From the NCBI RefSeq assembly GCF_030145185.1, contig NZ_JAQYWB010000014.1, positions 1 through 64,000 of the forward strand: 64,000 bases of DNA, written 5' to 3'. Position numbers and translations under genes: made by a program. The notes beneath the pieces were generated by a model, which made no database searches, was not told where the DNA came from, and saw only the letters and a program-made list of their open reading frames with translations. Positions 27,986-35,763 of the stretch are shown here, one piece after another. The DNA is from Desulfoluna sp. GTDB lineage: Bacteria > Desulfobacterota > Desulfobacteria > Desulfobacterales > Desulfolunaceae. Position 1 is the stretch's first letter; every line of letters starts with the position of its first letter.

Positions 27986-28600
27986 GTGCCACTTATCCCC
28001 ATGGTAGTTGAGCAGACAAGCAGAGGTGAACGGTCGTACGACATCTATTCACGACTTCTCAAAGACCGGATCGTTATTCTCGGCACCGCCATCAACGATG
28101 AAGTCGCAAACCTGCTGGTGGCGCAGCTACTCTTCCTGGAATCGGAAGATCCTGACAAGGACATCAACCTGTACATCAACTCCCCGGGGGGCTCCGTAAC
28201 AGCCGGTATGGCTATTTACGACACCATGCAATACGTCAAACCGGAGATTGCCACTGTCTGTATCGGTCAGGCCGCCAGTATGGGAGCCCTGCTCCTTTGT
28301 GCCGGGGCTGCTGGAAAGCGCTACAGCCTTCCCAGCTCCCGTATCATGATTCACCAGCCAATGGGTGGAGCCCAAGGCCAGGCATCGGATATTGAAATCC
28401 ACGCCCGGGAGATTCTTCGTATGCGCGAAGAACTCAACAACATCCTGGTCAGCCACTCAGGGCAGCCCTACGACAAAGTTCAGGTTGACACCGACAGAGA
28501 TTTCTTCATGTCTGGCCTGGAAGCCAAGGAGTACGGCCTCATCGATCATGTCGTCAAGAACAGAGAAGATTTGGCGAACCTCGTAAAATCGGAGGAGTAA
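27986..28600 (+). CDS. clpP: ATP-dependent Clp protease proteolytic subunit
   Basis: Predicted 204 residues. The start is GTG 27986, with AAGGAGGA 7 bases upstream. The Ser-His-Asp site is present: Ser98 in [11 protein letters not shown], His123 in [10 protein letters not shown] and an Asp in the late DRDFFMSG region. The N-terminal [20 protein letters not shown] stretch, after a few residues, matches the propeptide boundary of proteobacterial ClpP. It forms tetradecamers that degrade substrates fed by ClpX, encoded immediately downstream with a 3-base gap. Confidence 0.97.
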   Translation: MPLIPMVVEQTSRGERSYDIYSRLLKDRIVILGTAINDEVANLLVAQLLFLESEDPDKDINLYINSPGGSVTAGMAIYDTMQYVKPEIATVCIGQAASMGALLLCAGAAGKRYSLPSSRIMIHQPMGGAQGQASDIEIHAREILRMREELNNILVSHSGQPYDKVQVDTDRDFFMSGLEAKEYGLIDHVVKNREDLANLVKSEE

Positions 28601-28603
28601 TCC

Positions 28604-29848
28604 ATGACAAAACAGTCGGACGGAAATGATAAGCTTTTCTGCTCGTTCTGCGGCAAAAATCAGAAAGAAGTCAAGAAGCTCATTGCCGGTCCCGCAGTGT
28701 ATATCTGCGACGAATGCATTCAGCTCTGCAGTGAGATCATTGAGGACGAAGGCATCAAGGAGCCCCAGAGCCCCGAAGTGCTTCTCACTCCCAAAGAGAT
28801 CAAAGAGCGCCTCGATGAGTACGTCATCGAACAGGATCGGGCCAAAAAGGTCCTCTCCGTAGCCGTCCGGAACCATTACAAACGGCTGGACTCGAGCATG
28901 GTCTCATCGGACGTGGAGCTCCAGAAGAGCAACATCCTTCTGATCGGCCCCACCGGTTCAGGAAAAACTCTCCTGGCCCAGACCCTGGCGCGCTTTCTGG
29001 ATGTCCCCTTCACCATCGCCGACGCAACCAGCCTCACCGAGGCCGGCTATGTAGGCGAGGACGTGGAGAACATCATCCTCTCTCTGCTTCAGAACGCAGA
29101 TTACGATGTGGAGCGAGCCGAACGAGGCATTGTCTACATCGATGAAATTGACAAGATCGCCCAGCGCTCCGACAACCCTTCCATCACCCGGGATGTCTCT
29201 GGTGAAGGGGTGCAGCAGGCCCTCCTCAAGATTATTGAGGGGACCACGGCCAGTGTACCGCCCAAAGGGGGGCGAAAGCATCCGCAGCAGGATTTTGTGA
29301 AGATCAACACCAACAACATCCTGTTTATCTGCGGAGGCACCTTTACCGGCCTGGAAAAGCTGGTCAAGAACCGCACCGGTGAAAAAGCATTGGGGTTCAG
29401 CGCCACCGTCACCAGCCGCGAAGACAAGAGCCTTGGCGAGCTTTTGAAGATGGTTCGCCCGGAAGACCTCATCAAATTTGGGCTTATACCCGAATTTCTC
29501 GGGCGCCTTCCTGTGGTCGCCACCTTGAACGAGCTGGGTGAAGAGTCACTGATCAAGATCCTCACACAACCCAAAAACGCACTGATCAAGCAGTTTCAGA
29601 AACTCTTCGAATTTGAGGACGTCAAGCTTCGGTTCACCGATGATGCCATAAAAGCCATCGCCCATGAGGCCGTGGAGCGCAAATCCGGTGCCCGAGGGCT
29701 TCGCGCCATCCTTGAGCGTTCCATGCTTGATATCATGTACGAGATTCCCTCCATGGAACACATCAGTGAATGCGTGATCAATGAGGATGTGATCCTTCAG
29801 AAAGAGGACCCCATCATTCTCTACGAAACACCTCAGCAGCAGGCTTAG
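28604..29848 (+). CDS. clpX: ATP-dependent Clp protease ATP-binding subunit ClpX
   Basis: Predicted 414 residues, full length. An N-terminal zinc-binding domain has four Cys (FCSFCGK and [10 protein letters not shown]). Walker A is GPTGSGKT (about 114-121) and Walker B is [11 protein letters not shown]. The substrate-channel GYVGEDVE and the RKHPQQDF-containing loop are present, and the IGF-type ClpP-docking loop appears as ALGFSATV. Unfolds tagged proteins and feeds ClpP. GGAGGAG ahead of the start overlaps the end of clpP, so the two are translated together. Confidence 0.97.
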   Translation: MTKQSDGNDKLFCSFCGKNQKEVKKLIAGPAVYICDECIQLCSEIIEDEGIKEPQSPEVLLTPKEIKERLDEYVIEQDRAKKVLSVAVRNHYKRLDSSMVSSDVELQKSNILLIGPTGSGKTLLAQTLARFLDVPFTIADATSLTEAGYVGEDVENIILSLLQNADYDVERAERGIVYIDEIDKIAQRSDNPSITRDVSGEGVQQALLKIIEGTTASVPPKGGRKHPQQDFVKINTNNILFICGGTFTGLEKLVKNRTGEKALGFSATVTSREDKSLGELLKMVRPEDLIKFGLIPEFLGRLPVVATLNELGEESLIKILTQPKNALIKQFQKLFEFEDVKLRFTDDAIKAIAHEAVERKSGARGLRAILERSMLDIMYEIPSMEHISECVINEDVILQKEDPIILYETPQQQA

Positions 29849-30005
29849 CCCACAGCTATCCGGTTGAATGCCTCCCGCGCTCCAAGGGCGCGGGGGGCTC
29901 CGGTTTGATCGGCGATCCACCTGTCGGACCCTCCCAGAATACCCCTCAGGCGCTGACCCTTCCTCCTCGACCCATACCCTATAAGACGATGGTGAAGAAG
30001 CTCCG

Positions 30006-32396
30006 ATGATCAATATACCTAAGATATTCAAAAACGATGATTCCAGTTCAAGCCGTGTGACGCTTCCGATTCTTCCCCTGCGGGATATCGTGGTTTTTCC
30101 TGGTATGGTGGTCCCCCTTTTTGTGGGACGGACCAAATCAGTCAACGCACTGGCTGAAGCCATGGGCAAAAACAAAACCATCTTTCTGTCCACCCAACGT
30201 ATGGCAGGGGTAGACAATCCTGAAGAGCAGGACATCAGCAACGTCGGCACCGTAGGGACCATTCTTCAACTGCTCAAATTGCCCGATGGCACGGTCAAAG
30301 CCCTGGTGGAAGGGAAAGCCCGCGGTCGCATCGTCTCCTTTATTCCCGGTGAGGAATTTCTCTCGGTGGATGCGGAGCCCATGCCCGAAAATACGGTGAC
30401 GGAAGCCGAAGGCGAGGCCCTCTCGCGAGCCATCATTGACGCCTTTGAGGAGTACACCAAACTCAATAAAAGCATCTCGAAAGAACTCATCGGTAAAGTC
30501 GCCGCCATCGAAGACTCCGGCAAACTCGCCGACACCGTGGCGTCCCACCTCCCCTTCAAAGTCGCCGACAAGCAGACCCTGCTGGAAGCCATCGACATCA
30601 GCAAGCGCATGGACATTCTCCTGGGCCTCATCAAGCGAGAAGGTGAGATCTTCGAAATGGGCCAGAAAATCCGCGGCCGGGTCAAAAACCAGATTGAGCA
30701 GACACAGAAGAACTACTACCTCACCGAACAGATGCGAGCCATCAAGAAGGAAATGGGCGCCGACGACAGCGCCGATGACGAACTTCAAGAGCTTGAAAAG
30801 CGGATCAAGAGCAAACGCCTTTCCAAGGAAGCGGCCTTCAAGATAAAGCAGGAGTTCAAAAAGCTCAAAATGATGTCGCCCATGAGCGCTGAAGCGAGCG
30901 TGGTGAGAAACTACATCGACTGGATGCTGGACCTTCCCTGGTACAACCGCAGCAAGACCAAAAATGACCTGGAGGCGGCCGAAGCCACCCTTAACCAGGA
31001 CCACTTCGGCCTGGAAAAGCCCAAAGAGCGTATCCTTGAATACCTGGCCGTCCAGACCCTGGTGAACAAAGTCCGTGGCCCCATCCTCTGCCTGGTGGGC
31101 CCTCCAGGGGTAGGAAAGACCTCCCTGGCTCGTTCCGTTGCCCGCGCCACAGGCCGGCGTTTTGTCCGTATCTCCTTAGGCGGTGTCCGGGACGAAGCGG
31201 AGATTCGCGGACACCGGCGTACATACGTCGGTGCCATGCCCGGAAAAATCATTCAGAACCTCAAGAAAGCCGGCGTCAACAACCCTGTTTTCTGCTTCGA
31301 TGAAGTCGACAAAATGAGCACTGACTTCCGGGGCGACCCCTCGTCAGCGCTGCTGGAGGTTTTGGATCCCGAGCAGAACAATACCTTTAACGACCATTTT
31401 CTGGATGTGGACTATGACCTGTCAGACATCCTCTTCATCACCACAGCCAACACCCTCTCTGACATCCCCCTGCCCCTGCAGGACAGGATGGAGGTGATCC
31501 GTATCCCCGGCTACACCGAGCATGAGAAATACATGATCGCCAAAGATCACCTCATCCCCAAGCAGATCAAGATGAACGGTCTTAAGGTTGAAGAAATCGA
31601 ATTTTCCCGACAGGCCGTGTTTGATATCATCCGAAGCTACACCCGGGAAGCGGGGGTCCGAAACCTGGAGCGGGAAATTTCCAGTATCTGCCGCAAAACG
31701 GCCTTGGAAGTGGTCAAGAAAAAAGCCAAGAAACCGGTAAAAATTCTTCCTAAAAAGGTGGAAAAATTTCTCGGTCCCATCCGTTTCCGATACGGACAGG
31801 TGGAAGAGAAGGACCAGATCGGGATGGTCACAGGCCTGGCCTGGACCCAGGTAGGGGGTGAACTCCTCTGCATCGAAACGGCCCTCATGCCCGGAAAAGG
31901 ACAGCTGACCGTCACAGGCCAACTGGGCGATGTGATGAAAGAGTCGGCACGAGCCGCCGTCAGCTACGTCCGCTCAAAGTCTGCGGCCTTGAAATTAGAC
32001 GATGACTTTTACAGCAAGGTAGACATCCACATCCACGTCCCCGAGGGAGCCATCCCCAAAGACGGACCCTCAGCCGGCATCACCATGTGTACGGCCCTTG
32101 TCTCCGCCTTCACAAAGCTCCCCGTGAACAAAGACGTGGCCATGACAGGTGAGATCACCCTCAGAGGCAGGGTTCTGCCCATCGGCGGGCTGAAAGAAAA
32201 AATTCTCGCCGCACACCGAGGGGGCCTGAAAAAGGTCATCATCCCCAAAGAGAATGAAAAGGACCTGGAAGAGATTCCAGCCTCCATCCTGAAACAAATG
32301 ATCGTGGTGCCAGCTGGCCATTTGGATGAAGTGTTAAAAGAGGCGCTTATCCTCCCAGAAGGCTCCGATCTCTTCACCACGTTGGAGCCGATTTAA
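30006..32396 (+). CDS. lon: ATP-dependent protease La
   Basis: Predicted 796 residues. Order: N-terminal substrate-binding domain ([20 protein letters not shown] at ~20-40), helical linker, AAA+ module (Walker [10 protein letters not shown]; Walker [11 protein letters not shown]) and C-terminal protease with catalytic Ser689 (KDGPSAGI) and Lys732 (GGLKEK). Degrades misfolded and regulatory proteins in the cytosol. The start ATG 30006 has a modest GAAGAAG upstream. It is 157 bases after clpX, where a GC hairpin (29872-29898) could partly separate transcripts. Confidence 0.97.
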   Translation: MINIPKIFKNDDSSSSRVTLPILPLRDIVVFPGMVVPLFVGRTKSVNALAEAMGKNKTIFLSTQRMAGVDNPEEQDISNVGTVGTILQLLKLPDGTVKALVEGKARGRIVSFIPGEEFLSVDAEPMPENTVTEAEGEALSRAIIDAFEEYTKLNKSISKELIGKVAAIEDSGKLADTVASHLPFKVADKQTLLEAIDISKRMDILLGLIKREGEIFEMGQKIRGRVKNQIEQTQKNYYLTEQMRAIKKEMGADDSADDELQELEKRIKSKRLSKEAAFKIKQEFKKLKMMSPMSAEASVVRNYIDWMLDLPWYNRSKTKNDLEAAEATLNQDHFGLEKPKERILEYLAVQTLVNKVRGPILCLVGPPGVGKTSLARSVARATGRRFVRISLGGVRDEAEIRGHRRTYVGAMPGKIIQNLKKAGVNNPVFCFDEVDKMSTDFRGDPSSALLEVLDPEQNNTFNDHFLDVDYDLSDILFITTANTLSDIPLPLQDRMEVIRIPGYTEHEKYMIAKDHLIPKQIKMNGLKVEEIEFSRQAVFDIIRSYTREAGVRNLEREISSICRKTALEVVKKKAKKPVKILPKKVEKFLGPIRFRYGQVEEKDQIGMVTGLAWTQVGGELLCIETALMPGKGQLTVTGQLGDVMKESARAAVSYVRSKSAALKLDDDFYSKVDIHIHVPEGAIPKDGPSAGITMCTALVSAFTKLPVNKDVAMTGEITLRGRVLPIGGLKEKILAAHRGGLKKVIIPKENEKDLEEIPASILKQMIVVPAGHLDEVLKEALILPEGSDLFTTLEPI

Positions 32397-32411
32397 ACCC
32401 TTCAAGGAAAA

Positions 32412-32457
32412 AATATCATCGGGTCGGTTTATTCCCTTGACGCGACCCGGTGATATT
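32412..32457 (+). terminator. Hairpin downstream of lon
   Basis: A fifteen-pair stem with one mismatch (AATATCATCGGGTCG / CGACCCGGTGATATT) lies just after lon. No T-run follows, so it may act as an mRNA-stabilising or Rho-assisted end. Its right arm overlaps the putative tRNA-Val promoter. Confidence 0.55.
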
Positions 32458-32465
32458 GCTAAAAA
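32437..32465 (+). promoter_or_regulatory. Probable promoter of the tRNA-Val/tRNA-Asp pair
   Basis: TTGACG (32437-32442) and TAAAAA (32460-32465) are separated by exactly 17 bases, about 38 bases upstream of the tRNA. Confidence 0.5.
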
Positions 32466-32502
32466 GATTTCGTTCCTGAGGGGCGAAAGTCACCACAGAA
32501 AT

Positions 32503-32578
32503 GGGCGATTAACTCAGTTGGTAGAGTGCGACCCTTACAAGGTTGAAGTCGCAGGTTCGAATCCTGCATCGCCCACCA
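32503..32578 (+). tRNA. tRNA-Val (TAC anticodon)
   Basis: A complete cloverleaf: acceptor GGGCGAT / ATCGCCC, anticodon stem CGACC / GGTTG around CTTACAA, T-loop GGTTCGAATCC, and discriminator A with encoded CCA (76 nt). Confidence 0.97.
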
Positions 32579-32585
32579 CCATTGC

Positions 32586-32662
32586 GGGGGTGTAGTTCAG
32601 TTGGTTAGAACGCCAGCCTGTCACGCTGGAGGTCGCGAGTTCGAGTCTCGTCACTCCCGCCA
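32586..32662 (+). tRNA. tRNA-Asp (GTC anticodon)
   Basis: A complete cloverleaf: acceptor GGGGGTG / CACTCCC with one G-T pair, anticodon stem CCAGC / GCTGG around CTGTCAC, discriminator G (normal for Asp) and encoded CCA (77 nt). It is 7 bases after tRNA-Val, so the two share a transcript. Confidence 0.97.
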
Positions 32663-32678
32663 TTAAAAAGCTAAAACG

Positions 32679-32708
32679 AGGGTGTCTTTCAAAGGCGACC
32701 CTTTTTTT
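32679..32708 (+). terminator. Terminator of the tRNA-Val/tRNA-Asp transcript
   Basis: AGGGT pairs with ACCCT in a short stem followed by a T7 run, 17 bases after the tRNA CCA end. Confidence 0.65.
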
Positions 32709-32755
32709 ACGTCCAAAATTCCCATTCGGGACGTCAACGACCCACCCAATTCCCC

Positions 32756-32790
32756 AAAAAAAGGCCCCGGGTTCTCACCCGAAGCCTTGG
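32756..32790 (-). terminator. Terminator of rsmA
   Basis: On the minus strand an interrupted GC stem (GGC..CGGGT / ACCCG..GCC) is followed by T7, about 20 bases past the rsmA stop. Confidence 0.7.
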
Positions 32791-32808
32791 AAGCCCAAAA
32801 GCCAGAGA

Positions 32809-33678
32809 TTACTCCCCAGATCCACCTGAACCCGCCAGATACCCGGACAGGGCATTGGCCAGCCTGACAAACTCTTCCACCGTCAAAGACTCCGCTCGTC
32901 GATTCACGGCAATATCCGCCTTCCCCAGCACCACTTCGGCCTCTTGGGGAGCCAGAGGCAGCTCGCTGTTAGACAGAGCGTTGCGAAGATTCTTTCGGCG
33001 TTTTCCAAAGGCGGCCTTGATCACGGCAAAAAGAAGAGCCTCATCCTCCGCCAGGTGAGGCGGGTCACTGTGGAAGACCACCTCAATAACCTCAGAGTCC
33101 ACCTTTGGCCGGGGAAAAAACTTGGAGGAATCCACCCGAACAAGGGTTCGGATCTCAGCACAATACCCCAGCATGGCCGCCATACGACCGAAATTTCGCG
33201 TGCCTTCCGGCGCGGTAATTCGCTCGGCCAATTCCTTCTGAAACATAAAGAGTGCTTTTTTGATCCAGCGTCTCTCCCGAATCATCTGGACCAGAATCTG
33301 AGAGGAAATATTGTAGGGCAGGTTTCCCACAACGATAATCGGCCCCCCATGCGCCTCGGCAATTTCGGTCAAGCTAACCGTTAGGATATCCTCGTTGAGG
33401 ATCTCCACATTGTCGGTACCCGAGGCGAGAAGCTCAGAACGCAGCACCGGAAGAATCTGGCTGTCCTTTTCAATGGCACAGACCCGGGCAGCCCGTTTAG
33501 CCAGCGGCACCGTCAGCGCTCCGAGCCCTGGGCCGATCTCCACCACCAGGTCTTCCGGGTCGATCTTCGCCCGCTCCGCGATCAACTCGGGAACCGACGG
33601 ATCGTTGAGAAAATTCTGTCCAAACTTTTTCTTTGCATGCATATCCCACGCAGCCAGAGTAATTTTAGGCGATGTCAT
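32809..33678 (-). CDS. rsmA: 16S rRNA (adenine(1518)-N6/adenine(1519)-N6)-dimethyltransferase
   Basis: Predicted 289 residues (ksgA in older usage). Three start codons lie in tandem (GTG 33684, ATG 33681, ATG 33678); ATG 33678 has the best spacing from AGGAG. Motifs: KKFGQNFLND at the N-terminus, SAM-binding VEIGPGLGALT, the acidic end of strand 2 (CAIEKD) and catalytic NLPYNIS. It dimethylates two adenosines near the 3' end of 16S rRNA. Its start overlaps the end of the DUF2062 gene by 14 bases, so translation is probably coupled. Confidence 0.95.
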   Translation of the reverse strand: MTSPKITLAAWDMHAKKKFGQNFLNDPSVPELIAERAKIDPEDLVVEIGPGLGALTVPLAKRAARVCAIEKDSQILPVLRSELLASGTDNVEILNEDILTVSLTEIAEAHGGPIIVVGNLPYNISSQILVQMIRERRWIKKALFMFQKELAERITAPEGTRNFGRMAAMLGYCAEIRTLVRVDSSKFFPRPKVDSEVIEVVFHSDPPHLAEDEALLFAVIKAAFGKRRKNLRNALSNSELPLAPQEAEVVLGKADIAVNRRAESLTVEEFVRLANALSGYLAGSGGSGE

Positions 33679-34285
33679 CATCACTCTCCTCGCCTGTTTG
33701 GCGATTTATATCTTTCTTTGTGTGTCTTGATTTACTGATTACTTTTACACCTGTAAAAGTACGTGCAACCAGCCGTCGTGTAAGGAAATAAGATGCAATT
33801 GTAGGAATAATCGCAAGCAGCATGCTACCGGCCAGCATCATACATGCCAGCTCAAAATGGTGAGAAAGGAAATCCTTAATCAAATCCACTTTATCCGAAA
33901 GAGGAAGCCCACTTTCCAACACATGAATCATCTTCCCAATATCCGGTCCGCCGCCCTGTTCGCCTCCAAAGAGCCCCACCCCGACCCGAAAGCTTCCGTA
34001 ATAAAACAAAGGAATGGTCAACGGGTTGGCAATCCAAACCCCAATTGCTGCTGCGGGCTTACTGCCGCGAAGGACAAACGCGAGGAGGATTGCTAAAGCG
34101 GTATGAAAAGGAATGGTAGGAGTTACCCCGACAAACACGCCGATAGCCATTCCCATGGCGATGTAATGAGGATTTCCCTGCAACCTCTTAATTTTTTCCA
34201 AAAGAGAACAAAAGTGTTTTTTTATTTTGTTCCAATATGTTATATTCTCTTTAGACATTAAGGTTTTCTGTCCGATTTGTTTCAT
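33665..34285 (-). CDS. DUF2062 membrane protein
   Basis: Predicted 206 residues from ATG 34285; TTG 34294 is an upstream option, and AGGGA lies about 10 bases ahead of the ATG. The family signature is clear: GNPHYIAMGMAIGVFVGVTP, then PFHTALAILLAFVLRGSKPAA and WIANPLTIPLFYYGSFRVG. A third hydrophobic segment lies at ~140-165, and a basic tail ends in DDD. DUF2062 proteins are small inner-membrane proteins of unknown biochemical role. Composition is more A/T-rich than neighbouring genes. It is transcribed with rsmA. Confidence 0.85.
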   Translation of the reverse strand: MKQIGQKTLMSKENITYWNKIKKHFCSLLEKIKRLQGNPHYIAMGMAIGVFVGVTPTIPFHTALAILLAFVLRGSKPAAAIGVWIANPLTIPLFYYGSFRVGVGLFGGEQGGGPDIGKMIHVLESGLPLSDKVDLIKDFLSHHFELACMMLAGSMLLAIIPTIASYFLTRRLVARTFTGVKVISKSRHTKKDINRQTGEESDDDIA

Positions 34286-34846
34286 ACATCTCAAATCCCT
34301 AAAAAAGCAAAGCCTTAGAAAACAGCGATACGTAAATAAAAAGACCTCAACAGCCGCCTATTTTTTTTCCAAAGAGGTTGCCTTCGCCACAGTGCCTGCC
34401 GCAGGGTCCCGAAAGGACTGGAAAGTCCTTACCACTTCCATGATAAGGACCATCAATCCATTTTATTTTCGGCGATTTGAAGGTATCATGAAACGACCGC
34501 CCTTTCAACACGATTTGTGCTTTTTCAGCAGCTCTCCCCCTCCGTTTCCATGCTTTTTACTAAAAGATTCATTTTTTCCTTTGAAGACTGCTTGACTCTC
34601 ATAAACAATTAAGTTATCTAACAGGTAATCCTTATCTAGAGGATGTCTCTTAATCGATTTCTGTAATGCCTATATGTAATAATATGATGTACACGATAAT
34701 TCGTGCCTATCATGTTACTCCTACGCGTGTGTACTGACGAGAGGGGGGAAATACGCGTTCAGGGGTGTGGCTATCGATTGATATAGATATCCTTCTGGTC
34801 AACCATAAACTTAATTTAAAGAAATACAACTGTACAAGGAGGACAT
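34286..34846. other. A/T-rich intergenic region, 561 bp
   Basis: No gene is supported; the open frame at 34227-34595 is antisense to the DUF2062 start and low in complexity. The region separates divergent genes and carries the promoter candidate at 34592-34620. The rest is unusually A/T-rich for this window. Confidence 0.5.
34592..34620 (+). promoter_or_regulatory. Possible promoter for the winged-helix protein gene
   Basis: TTGACT and TATCTA are separated by 17 bases, about 225 bases upstream of the start codon at 34847. Confidence 0.4.
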
Positions 34847-35278
34847 ATGTCTACAGAAACCCCCAATTCCATGCAGGAAGATCAAATTCACGAGTCTGCC
34901 GCCAACCGTCGTCGCGTGCGCACCAAGCCCGTTAGCATTGACTCTCTTTTCAAGACCATTATCAAAAATTACGATATCCCTTCTCGCCAGGACGTTGAAA
35001 AACTTTCTGCCCAGATTGATCGTCTTGAAAAACTTATTCGCCAGACCTCTGGCCGTGGATACGTCCCAAGCGCCACGAAAGACAAAGGAGATCGCTCCGA
35101 AATGACCGCTTCAGGAACCGTACTGAAGGTCATCAAGAGCTCTCGCAATGGTGCTGATTTCGCAAAGATTCAGGCCAAAACCGGTTTTGAGGACAAAAAA
35201 CTTCGCAACATCATTTTCCGTCTAAATAAAATCGGTCGCATCAAGCGTAAAACCCGTGGGGTTTATATCGCTGCATAA
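34847..35278 (+). CDS. Small DNA-binding-like protein with C-terminal winged helix
   Basis: Predicted 143 residues. The start is firm, with AAGGAGG 5-6 bases before ATG 34847. I do not recognise a named family. The N-terminal 30 residues are polar and basic (NRRRVRTKPVS), then comes a helical coiled-coil-like stretch (DVEKLSAQIDRLEKLIRQT), a flexible link, and a C-terminal domain from ~90. That domain reads as a winged helix (VLKVIKSSRNGADFAKIQ ... LRNIIFRLNKIGRIKRKTRG). Basic charge suggests DNA binding; the coiled coil suggests a dimer. Codons lean to CGT, AAA and CTT more than neighbours do, which with the strong ribosome-binding site hints at high expression. No operon partner. Confidence 0.8.
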   Translation: MSTETPNSMQEDQIHESAANRRRVRTKPVSIDSLFKTIIKNYDIPSRQDVEKLSAQIDRLEKLIRQTSGRGYVPSATKDKGDRSEMTASGTVLKVIKSSRNGADFAKIQAKTGFEDKKLRNIIFRLNKIGRIKRKTRGVYIAA

Positions 35279-35763
35279 AGAACCGCAAGCAGATACCGGG
35301 CACTCACCTGCGATGTTCCTTCTACTTCTCGCCCGGTAAGCGCTTCAACCATTTCTTTTGCTCTTGCCCGATTCAGGATAGTTCTCCCCTACAGGTTGTG
35401 GATATTTACGCCTTCGTTCATAAGGCGGCACTTTTTTTGTGCCCCACATCGTGCATTGCTTTTATCCGCAGCCTGTCAGGAGGACAACCCCTTTCCTTCC
35501 CGAGTATTTCATCCGACAAAAAAGAACCTCTTCCCCACAGCCCTCGACAAACGGACCAGGGATGCACATGTTTATGGATCAGGCTGCTGTCCATCAGCGT
35601 GCAGAAACGTGCGGCGTCGCCTGCCCAGGGGTCTTCCCGTTTAAAGAAGCGCCCCCTTGCGGAACGATTACCTCGCACCCTTAAGCGCCCGACCGGTTTA
35701 CAACAGGCCCTTCGCAGGCATCCCGGTATGCGCAGAACCATAGATTTTGGGATAAACCAGACC
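35279..35763. other. Intergenic region, 485 bp
   Basis: The protease reading frame stays open back to 35398, but the extra ~120 residues are low-complexity and unlike any M16 protein, so I treat it as non-coding. ACCGGGC/GCCCGGT arms (35297-35338) may form a weak terminator for the winged-helix gene. Confidence 0.5.

Noticed and set aside
35398-35763. N-terminal extension of the M16 protease
   Set aside because: The extra ~120 residues are in frame but low in complexity, lack a signal peptide or family match, and have no ribosome-binding site; the family start fits ATG 35764.
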